From Deinococcus sp. (GTDB lineage: Bacteria > Deinococcota > Deinococci > Deinococcales > Deinococcaceae): 14,880 nt of DNA. Location of the stretch: the NCBI GenBank assembly GCA_025351205.1, contig JANXWI010000507.1:1-14880 (forward strand). The letters run 5' to 3'. The notes under the pieces are model-generated. The model searched no databases, was not told the DNA's origin, and saw only the letters and a list, made by a program, of their open reading frames with translations. The translations under genes and the position numbers were made by a program. Below are positions 7,158 through 14,244 of the stretch, in pieces (the stretch's first letter is position 1; every line of letters starts with the position of its first letter).

Positions 7158-7709
7158 ATGAAACATATTCTTTTCCCGACTGTGGCCGCCGCCGACGCCT
7201 TCATTGCCGACCTGCAAGCACGCGGCGCGGTCAGGCCCGAGGTGGGTAGCTCCACCCTCAACCGCCGGACTGCTCCCGCCATGACGGATAGTGCGTCCAC
7301 CAGCGCCCCGGGGTACGCCGCCGGAGGAGTCAACCCCGGCGTGGGCGGCGACGCTGAAGACGCCGGGGCCGGGGCTGTCAAGGGCACCGTGGTCGGCGCG
7401 CTGACCGGGGCCGCCGCCGCTGTGATCGGCACCGTCGCCACCGTGGCGACAGGCGGCATCGCCCTGCCCGTGGTGCTGGGCATGGCGGCGCTCGGCTCGG
7501 GTGTGGGCGCGGCGGTGGGCGGCATCGGCGGCGCGGCGGGCGTGGACGAGACGGGCGGGCGCTACGACCACGGCGACCTGGACGACGACGCCTACAACCG
7601 CATCGACAGCGGCGTGAACAGCGGGGGCCGCGCTGTGGCCGTGGACGAGAACGTGCCCCAGGCCATCCTCGAAGAGGCGGTGCAGACGCACGGCGGTCAC
7701 TTCATCTGA
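7158..7709 (+). CDS. glycine-rich membrane protein resembling general-stress-type proteins
   Basis: This 183-residue protein has three parts. A short N-terminal segment (HILFPTVAAADAFIADLQARGA, 3-24) looks like the start of a small alpha/beta domain. A low-complexity Gly/Ala hydrophobic core spans about 70-128, with GxxxG-type spacing that can form tightly packed membrane helices. The C-terminal part (GGRAVAVDENVPQAILEEAVQTHGGHF) resembles the final strand-helix of stress-inducible proteins of the YflT/DUF1269 kind. The overall order matches that architecture, but identity is not certain and the role is unknown. The ATG is preceded by GTGAGGC, a weak ribosome site. It is a single gene, convergent with the MFS gene. 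Confidence 0.75.
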   Translation: MKHILFPTVAAADAFIADLQARGAVRPEVGSSTLNRRTAPAMTDSASTSAPGYAAGGVNPGVGGDAEDAGAGAVKGTVVGALTGAAAAVIGTVATVATGGIALPVVLGMAALGSGVGAAVGGIGGAAGVDETGGRYDHGDLDDDAYNRIDSGVNSGGRAVAVDENVPQAILEEAVQTHGGHFI

Positions 7710-7825
7710 GATACGGTCAGGCCGTGTAATCCCGTCTATCTGCGGTTGAACCGGACGAAGTTGACGTGGTGAAAGCTGCCTGATTCAGCGAAACATCGGA
7801 GCCTCAAGCGGTCCCCCGGACTTCT

Positions 7826-9403
7826 TCAGGTGCCGGAAGACGGCGGTTGGTCCGGACGCTTTGACAGCGGGTTGCCGCCGAGCGAACAAAACCCTGCGAT
7901 TCCCGCCATCAGGGCCAGCGCCGCGCACCACCAGCCGACCTGCCGGAAACCCGCCACGAAGGCCAGCCTGATCTGCTGGCGGGCGGTCTCCTGCTGCGGT
8001 GCACTCAGACCGGCTGGCACCTGCACCTGGGCCAGCCGGTCTGCCTGTGCCACCATCTGGCTGACCACGGCGGGCGGGAGCTTCTGTGCCTCCAGGCCGC
8101 GTGACAGCTCAGCCCGGAAGCTGCCCAGCATCACCAGCCCCAGCGCCGCCACCGCCAGTAGCCCGCCGGTCCTCGACACGGCGTTGTTGACGCCCGAGGC
8201 CGTGCCGCTGTAGCGCGTGTCCACGCTGCCCAGCACCGCGCTCACCAGCGGGGCGACGGTCACCGAGAGGCCCAGGCCCAATACCAGGATGGCCGGAAAG
8301 AAACTGACCCAGTAGCTGCCCGAAAGTGAGGTGCGGGCGAACAGCGCGAACGAGGCGGCGCACAGCACTGGCCCGAGCGTCAGCGGAAGGCGTGGCCCGA
8401 GCCGTCCGGCCACACTCCCAGCAACGCCCGACAGGGCGGTCAGCAGCAGGGCCAGCGGGACCAGCGCGGCCCCCGCCTGGGCCGGGGTATAGCCCTGCAC
8501 CCCGATCAGGTTGAGAGGCAGAAAGAAGGTCAGTGCCCCCAGTGCGCCGTACAGCAGCAGTGTCAGCAGGGTGGTGCCGCTGAAAGGCGCGCTGCGGAAC
8601 AGCCCCAGCGGAAGCATCGGGGTGCCTGAACCGTTTTTTCCGGACACGTGTTCCCAGACCACGAAGGCGATCAGCAGCAGCGTCCCGGTTCCGCCCAGTG
8701 CGGCGAGAAAGAGTGTGCCCGTGCCCTGTCCCTGCCCGGCCTGGATCAGCGCGAAGGTCAGCAGTCCCAGGCCCAGCGTCACCAGCAGCGATCCCATCAG
8801 GTCGGGCCGCTGCGCCGCCCTGCTGCGGCTTTCGGGCACGCCCCTCAGGCACCAGAACACCATCAGGGCCAGCGGAATGTTGATAAAAAAGGCCCAGCGC
8901 CACGACAGGTACTGCACCAGCAGGCCGCCCAGCACCGGGCCGAGCAGGTTGGTGGCTGAGGTCGCCGCCGACCACAGCCCCACCGCCCTCCCGCGCCCGG
9001 CATCGTCGAAGCTCGCCCCGATCATGGCGAGGCTGCCCGGAATCAGCAGCGCCCCGCCCACGCCCTGCACGGTGCGGGCCGCCAGCAGCACCCCCAGGCT
9101 GGGGGCCAGGCCGCAGACCACCGAGGCCACGGCGAACACCCCCACCCCCAGCCCAAAGACCCGCCTGCGTCCGTACAGATCGCCCAGTGCTCCGCCGGTC
9201 AGGATCAGGGCAGCCAGCATCAGGGCGTAGGCGTTGACCGTCCACTGGCTTCCGGCCACCCCGGAGGCGAAGGTGCCCTGTATGGCGCTGAGTGCCACGT
9301 TCACGATGCTGCCGTCGATAAACGCCATGCTCGACCCCAGCACCGTGGCGGCCACGGTCCAGCGCTGCGCGGCGGTCCAGGGGGGAGCGGGCGCGCTGGT
9401 CAC
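7826..9403 (-). CDS. MFS transporter, DHA2 family (EmrB/QacA-type, 14 TM)
   Basis: This 525-residue integral membrane exporter probably expels drugs or other toxic small molecules using the proton gradient. The first helix carries the DHA2 signature around D30 (AFIDGSIVNVAL). Motif A is GALGDLYGRRRV at about 71-82, and a motif-C-like segment reads ATSATNLLGPVLGG. Hydrophobic segments continue to the C terminus, consistent with the 14-TM layout, and the length fits. The start is a GTG at 9403 without a Shine-Dalgarno; a TAGGCT box lies six bases upstream, so a leaderless mRNA is predicted. It lies directly downstream of the baseplate operon on the same strand (74-base gap) but has its own promoter. 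No regulator gene such as tetR or marR is adjacent. Confidence 0.92.
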   Translation of the reverse strand: MTSAPAPPWTAAQRWTVAATVLGSSMAFIDGSIVNVALSAIQGTFASGVAGSQWTVNAYALMLAALILTGGALGDLYGRRRVFGLGVGVFAVASVVCGLAPSLGVLLAARTVQGVGGALLIPGSLAMIGASFDDAGRGRAVGLWSAATSATNLLGPVLGGLLVQYLSWRWAFFINIPLALMVFWCLRGVPESRSRAAQRPDLMGSLLVTLGLGLLTFALIQAGQGQGTGTLFLAALGGTGTLLLIAFVVWEHVSGKNGSGTPMLPLGLFRSAPFSGTTLLTLLLYGALGALTFFLPLNLIGVQGYTPAQAGAALVPLALLLTALSGVAGSVAGRLGPRLPLTLGPVLCAASFALFARTSLSGSYWVSFFPAILVLGLGLSVTVAPLVSAVLGSVDTRYSGTASGVNNAVSRTGGLLAVAALGLVMLGSFRAELSRGLEAQKLPPAVVSQMVAQADRLAQVQVPAGLSAPQQETARQQIRLAFVAGFRQVGWWCAALALMAGIAGFCSLGGNPLSKRPDQPPSSGT

Positions 9404-9415
9404 GAGGTCAGCCTA
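9404..9415 (-). promoter_or_regulatory. -10 box of a predicted leaderless promoter for the MFS gene
   Basis: TAGGCT on the minus strand (9415-9410) lies six bases before the GTG at 9403, matching the methyltransferase promoter in both hexamer and spacing. A TTGAAT lies upstream but only 11 bases away, too close for a standard -35 box. Confidence 0.5.
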
Positions 9416-9477
9416 CCCCGGCCAGGATTCAATCGCCCGAAATCAGGTTTTGTCCTGGCCTTCTCCCGCCTCCGGCG

Positions 9478-10353
9478 CTACACGAACCTCAACTCGTACT
9501 GGACGTGCGCCGGCAGGTGCTGGGCGATCAGGCGTTCGGTGCTCTCACGGCTGATGCCACTGTCGTCGGTGGGCGCAGGCAACAGGATCAGCACCTGAAA
9601 GGGCTTCTGCGGGTCTTCGGTGACTTGGGGCGTGACCCCGTAGCCCAGTTCGATGGCCCGGATCAGGCCATAGCGGGTGCCGCGCGAGCGCATCAGGTCC
9701 ATGGCTTCACTCAGCCACAGGCGTTTGCGGGTTTCCGGCCAGTGGGGATCGACCTCCAGGCCCAGCCACGACGAGAACCAGCTGAGCATGTTGCCCGGGG
9801 CCGTGGACGCCGAAAAATACATCTCCAGGTGGTCCTGCCGGTGCTGAAGCGGCTCCCAGATGCTCTGAAAGATCATCAGGTAGCGGCTCAGAAACTCCGA
9901 CTCGGTGAACAGTCCGGGCAGGTAATCCAGGTAGGGGCTGACCTGCCCCTCGGCCTTTTCCGGCTGGTACAGCGTGATGGGTGGCCTGGCCGGAACGATC
10001 TTCCACTCCTGCGCGGCGGGCAGCGGCCTGACTTCGGCGGGCGGCTGAAGCACCTCGTTGTTCACCACGTAGGCCAGCACGTAGGGGCCGAGCTGAATCA
10101 GCGCGCCTTCCTCCAGCACCTGCGGCTGGTGCGGCACCAGTTTGCGCCCGGCCAGAAAGGTCTCGCCGTTGCCCAGATCGGTGATGGCAAAGCGGTTGTC
10201 CTGCTTGCGGATCTCGGCGTGACGAATGGACACCGAGGCGTGCGGCAGCGACAGGCCGTTGTCGGGGGTGCGGCCTATCGAGAGCAGATGCATGTCGAGG
10301 CTGAGCATCTTGAGGGTGTCGCCCTGAAGCTGGACGAACAGCTGATCAGCCAC
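9478..10353 (-). CDS. FHA domain fused to gpI-like tail/baseplate protein of a contractile injection system
   Basis: This 291-residue protein has two parts. Residues 1 to about 105 form a forkhead-associated domain, a phosphothreonine-binding fold. It has SIGR (R28), SIRHAEI (S42, R44, H45) and DLGNGETFLAG (N62, G63), so the peptide-binding residues look intact. After a Pro-rich linker, residues about 139-291 match the phage P2 gpI-like tail protein of eCIS and phage-like particles: YLDYLPGLF, then LQHRQDHLEMYF, GNMLSWFSSWLGL, WLSEAMDLMRSRGTRYGL and a GYG turn. In such particles this protein contributes to the wedge or fibre-attachment part of the baseplate. The GTG start at 10353 has no Shine-Dalgarno. 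It is 45 bases after, and in the same frame as, the stop of the upstream gpJ-like gene. It is the third gene of the module. Confidence 0.88.
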   Translation of the reverse strand: MADQLFVQLQGDTLKMLSLDMHLLSIGRTPDNGLSLPHASVSIRHAEIRKQDNRFAITDLGNGETFLAGRKLVPHQPQVLEEGALIQLGPYVLAYVVNNEVLQPPAEVRPLPAAQEWKIVPARPPITLYQPEKAEGQVSPYLDYLPGLFTESEFLSRYLMIFQSIWEPLQHRQDHLEMYFSASTAPGNMLSWFSSWLGLEVDPHWPETRKRLWLSEAMDLMRSRGTRYGLIRAIELGYGVTPQVTEDPQKPFQVLILLPAPTDDSGISRESTERLIAQHLPAHVQYELRFV

Positions 10354-10398
10354 GGAAGGGGTCGCCTGTGAAGCTGGCTGTGCAGCTGTATAAGGGCC

Positions 10399-12417
10399 TC
10401 ATTCGACCTGCACCGTGTGTACGTCCGAGACGATCAGGCCCTGCGGCGGCAGCAGCAGCTGCGTGCCCACCGGCTCGCGCGTGCCTGGCTGCCCCGGGTC
10501 GCTCAGAAATACCTGCACGTCTTCCACGAAGTCCCCGCCCGGAACCGTTTTGAGCAGACTGTACAGCTCCGAGAGGTACAGCGGGCGTCCGAAGGGCCAG
10601 CCCGTCCCCGAGGCCCCGCCGACGTGCGGGTTCAGGTAGCGGTACAACGCGGCCAACGCGGCGCGCTGCACGTCTGCACGCAGCTCTCTGGAGCTGCCCG
10701 GCAGCACCCGGATCAGGGCCGTGACGCTCACCCAGGAATACTGGGCGCTCCTGACCTCCAGGGTGGTGCCCACCATCCGGCGCTCGTCGAGGTGCGTCTG
10801 GACGCTGGCCCGCAGCTCGGCAGACAGCACCAGCTGGTCGGGCGGAATGCGGCCCACAGGCACCTCGATGCGCGGCAGCACCGCCATGCTCACCTGGCCC
10901 GGCTGCACGTCGAGGGTGCGGATCTGCCCCGGGAAGGCGGTCTCGCCCGACGCGCCCGAAACGTTGGGCGTGATGCAGCGGGCGCGGGCCACGCCGTCCA
11001 CCTGGGCCGAGAGGTATTCGAAATCGTCGGCGGTCACGGCGCGGGTCCGGGTCCGCAGCACGTGTGGCACGCGCATCACGGCGTCGTCGAGGCTCTGGGC
11101 GTTGCGGCCTCCCAGTGCCGGGGCGTGATTGATGACGCGGGCCACGTAGGGAATGCTGGCCTTCATGACGCTCAGCGCCCGGGCCGGAACGTTGCCGATC
11201 ACGCCGCCGCCGTAGAGATAGCGCTGCATCTTGAGCGGGCTGCCCTTGGCGGGAATGGCCCCGAAACGGTACACCGTGCCGTCGGGTTGCAGCAGCGCCG
11301 GACCGAAGGTCACCGTGCCGCTCTGGTGGTCGAGCTGGAAGTGGTGATCGGCGGGGCTGCTCTCGGCGAAATCGGTCACCGGGGTCCAGGTTTGCGGCGC
11401 AGCACCGGGCGTTTCGCTCACCACCACGTCTTCCTGGGCACCCAGAAACAGCACCGGGCTGTTGAGCAGCTTGAACACCTGTCCGGGTGAGCCGTCGCTG
11501 CGCCCCAGCGTCTCGTTTCTGACCACCACCGCGTGCCGGGCCAGCGCCGTTCCGCCGCGCGACTCGACCCGCAGCGACTCGATGTCGGGCGAGACCTTGT
11601 AGCCCGCGTAGTTCTGCTCCGAGGTGATGCGGCAGCGCAGCCAGTGCCCGCGCTCGCCGAAAAATTCCTCCTCGGCCATGGTGGGCAGGCGCAGAATGAT
11701 CTCGCCCGAGGTGTTGAAGGCCAGCGTGCCGTCGTACTCCACCGTGCAGCTGGCCCAGCGGTTGAGGCTGCCCTGCCAGACCTCCCAGACAAAGGGCGGC
11801 TCCCTGGGATCGACGCCCGCGCCCCCGGCCACCTCGCACTCCAGAATCAGCGACAGCACGTGCGAGCCGTGGTCGTGTTCCAGGCACAGGTAGAAGGCGT
11901 CGCCGGGAACCGGTTCGCTGGAGAACACCGCCACCTTGTGGCCCAGCACGCCCAGCCGCTCGAGGTCGTGCGCTGTGAAGGTGTTCTCGCCCAGCGAGTT
12001 GCCGGTGAAGGCCGCCTTGAGCCGGGGCGGATAGATGGTCAGGTCTTCTTCCGTCGAGAAGATGATGGCCTCGGTGACCTCGGTGCGGATGGTCGCCACC
12101 TCGGTGGCCGCGCCGATGGTCAGCGGCTCGCTGGGCGCGGCGGCCAGGTAAAAGGTGACCGGGGCGACGGCGGCGCGCGGCGGGTCGAGCTGCATGCCGA
12201 TCATGTCCAGAAACTTGATGAACATCTTTTCGGGAACCTGATTGACCCGGAACAGCATCAGGTCGGTCATCCAGGCAAAGACTTCGAGCAGGGCGATGCC
12301 GGGGTCCGAGGTGTTGTGGTCGGTCCACTCGGGGCAGTACTGCGGAATAAGCTGCCTGGCCTGGGCCATGATGTCGTCGAAGCGGCGGTCATCGAGATTG
12401 ACGGTGGGAAGCGGCAC
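10399..12417 (-). CDS. putative baseplate assembly protein, gpJ / Mu gp47-like
   Basis: This 672-residue protein resembles the large wedge proteins of eCIS and phage baseplates (P2 gpJ, Mu gp47, T4 gp6 relatives). The N terminus is highly characteristic: LDDRRFDDIMAQARQLIPQY, then EWTDHNTSDPGIALLEVFAWMTDLMLFRVNQVPE around 30-63 and KFLDMIGMQLDPPRAA. The middle is beta-rich and the C-terminal part (DDAVMRVPHVLRTRTRAVTADDFEYL and following) is also typical of the family. In assembled particles this protein forms wedge dimers that ring the central hub and bind the gp25-like protein. The start is a GTG three bases after the gp25 stop, with GGGGT upstream, so the two are co-translated. Length and motifs look complete, with no frameshift. 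Confidence 0.93.
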   Translation of the reverse strand: MPLPTVNLDDRRFDDIMAQARQLIPQYCPEWTDHNTSDPGIALLEVFAWMTDLMLFRVNQVPEKMFIKFLDMIGMQLDPPRAAVAPVTFYLAAAPSEPLTIGAATEVATIRTEVTEAIIFSTEEDLTIYPPRLKAAFTGNSLGENTFTAHDLERLGVLGHKVAVFSSEPVPGDAFYLCLEHDHGSHVLSLILECEVAGGAGVDPREPPFVWEVWQGSLNRWASCTVEYDGTLAFNTSGEIILRLPTMAEEEFFGERGHWLRCRITSEQNYAGYKVSPDIESLRVESRGGTALARHAVVVRNETLGRSDGSPGQVFKLLNSPVLFLGAQEDVVVSETPGAAPQTWTPVTDFAESSPADHHFQLDHQSGTVTFGPALLQPDGTVYRFGAIPAKGSPLKMQRYLYGGGVIGNVPARALSVMKASIPYVARVINHAPALGGRNAQSLDDAVMRVPHVLRTRTRAVTADDFEYLSAQVDGVARARCITPNVSGASGETAFPGQIRTLDVQPGQVSMAVLPRIEVPVGRIPPDQLVLSAELRASVQTHLDERRMVGTTLEVRSAQYSWVSVTALIRVLPGSSRELRADVQRAALAALYRYLNPHVGGASGTGWPFGRPLYLSELYSLLKTVPGGDFVEDVQVFLSDPGQPGTREPVGTQLLLPPQGLIVSDVHTVQVE

Positions 12418-12420
12418 GAA

Positions 12421-12828
12421 TTACCCCAGCTCCTGGTCTGCGGCGGGCAGCCGGTAGAAGGGAAAGACCAGCGACTGTTCGCTGGCCTCGCTGCGAAGAC
12501 GGTAACGGATGCTGATCACGATGCGTTCGGCGTAGGCGGGGTCGATGTCGGCGTCCACCTCCAGCAGCTCGATGCGCGGCTCCCAGATGGTCAGCGCCTC
12601 GTGAACATAGTACGAGGCCAGGCCGAGGGTACTCACGTCGTTGGGCGCGAACACCAGGTCGTGAATCTGGCAGCCGTATTCGGGGCGCATGACCCTCTGG
12701 CCCTTGGGCGTCATGAGCAGCATCAGGATGGCCTGTTCCACGGCGCGCACCCCGCTGACCAGCCCCACCCGCCCTCTGGCGTCGGTGCCCACGGGAAAGG
12801 CCCAGCCGGTGCCGAGGTGGGTACTCAT
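12421..12828 (-). CDS. gp25-like baseplate wedge protein (GPW/gp25 family)
   Basis: This 135-residue protein is a compact wedge component that in T4-like and eCIS baseplates contacts the first sheath ring and the gp6-like dimer. The family pattern is clear: GTGWAFPV (6-13), the helix VEQAILMLLMTPKGQRVMRPEYGC (30-53), then LVFAPND. The conserved WEPRIEL (82-88) carries the EPR motif that anchors sheath or wedge contacts. The length is standard. The ATG at 12828 has GGGAG nine bases upstream and also overlaps the stop of a short upstream ORF as ATGA. It is the first large gene of the three-gene baseplate module; no sheath or tube gene is next to it. Confidence 0.93.
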   Translation of the reverse strand: MSTHLGTGWAFPVGTDARGRVGLVSGVRAVEQAILMLLMTPKGQRVMRPEYGCQIHDLVFAPNDVSTLGLASYYVHEALTIWEPRIELLEVDADIDPAYAERIVISIRYRLRSEASEQSLVFPFYRLPAADQELG

Positions 12829-12872
12829 CTGCCGCTTCTCCCGCCGGGCGTATGCGTGTGCAGGGTGTACAT
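12825..12872 (-). CDS. candidate 15-codon leader ORF overlapping the gp25 start
   Basis: On the minus strand an ATG at 12872 opens a 15-residue frame, MYTLHTHTPGGRSGR. Its TGA stop overlaps the gp25 ATG as ATGA (12828-12825). A TAGACT box ends seven bases before this ATG, so the ORF could be translated from the very 5' end of a leaderless mRNA. The frame also contains the gp25 ribosome site (GGGAG). It could be a leader peptide that couples translation into gp25, or an accidental open frame in a 5' leader. No homologue is recognised. Confidence 0.35.
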   Translation of the reverse strand: MYTLHTHTPGGRSGR

Positions 12873-12879
12873 GAACAGC

Positions 12880-12885
12880 AGTCTA
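12880..12885 (-). promoter_or_regulatory. possible -10 box (TAGACT) for the baseplate operon
   Basis: TAGACT on the minus strand fits TANNNT and resembles TAGGCT at two other genes here. Transcription would start near 12873, at the leader ORF's ATG or about 45 bases before gp25. No strong -35 box is seen. Confidence 0.4.
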
Positions 12886-13016
12886 GCGCGTACAGCCCAA
12901 AATGAAGACATGTTGTGGTTGCTCAGCGAACGCCCACACAATTGAGGACCGTGGTTCGCCGCCCAAGACGGGTTTGGCCTCCGGCACTTGCCTGGATGTC
13001 AGGGAGCAGGAGAGGG

Positions 13017-14240
13017 CTATCTGGTCCGGGTAACCAGGCGGTACCGTGTCAGCCCGCCTGTACCTCCAAGCAGCAGCGTCTGGCTGTCCGGTGAAAAAGC
13101 GATTGGGCCGTAGGGCGCGCGCAGATGCCCCACGATTTGTCCGCGCCGTAGATCTATCATCGTGATTCCAGGGACCGGGGCATTCGCCATGCCGTCGTAA
13201 ATCACCGCAGCGTACTGACCATCGGGTGAAAGCCTCACCTGAGCTGAACCATGAAACCACTGCCCGTTGTAAGGGGTGGTGACCACACCGACGCGGGCCT
13301 CATGTCTCCAGTCGCTCGTACGCCAGATGTCAATGTCGCCTTTATCGCTACAGGCGATCACGTAGCGTCCATCAAGTGTGAACATCAGATCGATGTACGC
13401 CACTTCAGGGGCCAGGACACGTGCTGGCAGACTCCCGTTGTCATAGGCATCGTGGTGAATGCTCCACACGCTTATTCCGTGCTGACCGGCTGCGACGACA
13501 GTGTTGCCGCCTGGACTGGTGCTGGCCGCCTCCTGAATGTCCCAGTCACGCCGAAGACCATTGCCTTCGGTTGGAGACCACAGAGCGTAGTGGCTGCCTT
13601 CGCGTCCGAGCAGCACTGCTGGTTCGGCGACCGCTTTCGACTTGAGGTCGAGCAACTTGACCGTTCCACCTGTGGCGATGACGGTCTGGCTGTCCGGCAT
13701 CCATGACAGGTGTTGCCATATTTCGGTTGACGCGCTCATTGCTACAGATGTTTTGAAGATTCGTGCTTCCCGCGCACTTTTGACGTCGAAGATCCGAACG
13801 GTTCCGCCACTCGATCCATCGTCCGATCCCACAGCGAGTTTCAACCCGTCCGGGCTGAATTTCGGTTCGTACAGAGACGATGCATACTCAGCCTCGCCCT
13901 GTTTGGGGTGTAAAGCCCGGTGGGTTCCGTTGGGGAAGAAAAGCATCATTTCACCACCGGAAAAGTTCTGTGCCGCTATAACGCCACTCTTGCTTACAGC
14001 GAAATGATCTACCTGCTGCTTCACACCCGATCCAGTCGTCCGTACTGGAAACGGCAGCGCTTTTATATCGGCGTTCATAAGTTGAACTGGAGACGCTGTA
14101 TCCCAGAGGCGGTTGCTGATGCTACTCGTTGTCCCACCTGTCCCCGGCTTTGAACAGGCTGAAAAGAGTAGAATCACTGCGCTGAGCAGAACATGCCAGA
14201 TGCGAACAGCAGCTGTTTTTTTGTCTGTTCGCATGAGCAT
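13017..14240 (-). CDS. WD40-like beta-propeller lipoprotein
   Basis: This 407-residue secreted lipoprotein starts with basic residues, a hydrophobic stretch (WHVLLSAVILLFSA) and a lipobox cysteine at C29 (LFSAC), so it should be lipid-anchored outside the cytoplasmic membrane. The rest consists of repeated blades with the pattern SPDG...LAVGS...VRIFDV, DSQTVIATGGTVKLLDL, GGNTVVAAGQHGISVWSI, DGRYVIACSDKGDIDIWR, DGQYAAVIYDG and DSQTLLLGG. About six or seven blades suggest one closed propeller used for protein binding. No enzyme residues are recognised. The start is supported by GGAGG nine bases upstream of the ATG. It follows the membrane-protein gene by four bases, forming an operon. Base composition is lower in GC than the baseplate genes. 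Confidence 0.85.
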   Translation of the reverse strand: MLMRTDKKTAAVRIWHVLLSAVILLFSACSKPGTGGTTSSISNRLWDTASPVQLMNADIKALPFPVRTTGSGVKQQVDHFAVSKSGVIAAQNFSGGEMMLFFPNGTHRALHPKQGEAEYASSLYEPKFSPDGLKLAVGSDDGSSGGTVRIFDVKSAREARIFKTSVAMSASTEIWQHLSWMPDSQTVIATGGTVKLLDLKSKAVAEPAVLLGREGSHYALWSPTEGNGLRRDWDIQEAASTSPGGNTVVAAGQHGISVWSIHHDAYDNGSLPARVLAPEVAYIDLMFTLDGRYVIACSDKGDIDIWRTSDWRHEARVGVVTTPYNGQWFHGSAQVRLSPDGQYAAVIYDGMANAPVPGITMIDLRRGQIVGHLRAPYGPIAFSPDSQTLLLGGTGGLTRYRLVTRTR

Positions 14241-14244
14241 TTTA

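Noticed and set aside
10346..12328. Long minus-strand frame of 660 codons overlapping the gpJ-like gene
   Set aside because: It is an out-of-frame shadow in high-GC DNA with low-complexity Arg/Gly/Ala/Pro sequence; the overlapping frame shows clear baseplate motifs.
9478..12828. Calling this a complete eCIS, prophage or type VI secretion locus
   Set aside because: Only three wedge-type genes are present; no sheath, tube, spike, ATPase, capsid or terminase gene is seen.
12911..12941. Imperfect hairpin (TTGTG...CACAA with inner GTT/AAC pairs) as a terminator between the lipoprotein and baseplate genes
   Set aside because: The stem is short and interrupted and no T-run follows on either strand.
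11533..12945. Plus-strand frame of 470 codons across the baseplate genes
   Set aside because: It is antisense to two well-supported genes, with no ribosome site and no recognisable domain.
12883..13260. Minus-strand frame of 125 codons overlapping the end of the lipoprotein gene
   Set aside because: It overlaps the propeller gene in another frame, has no domain and no ribosome site.
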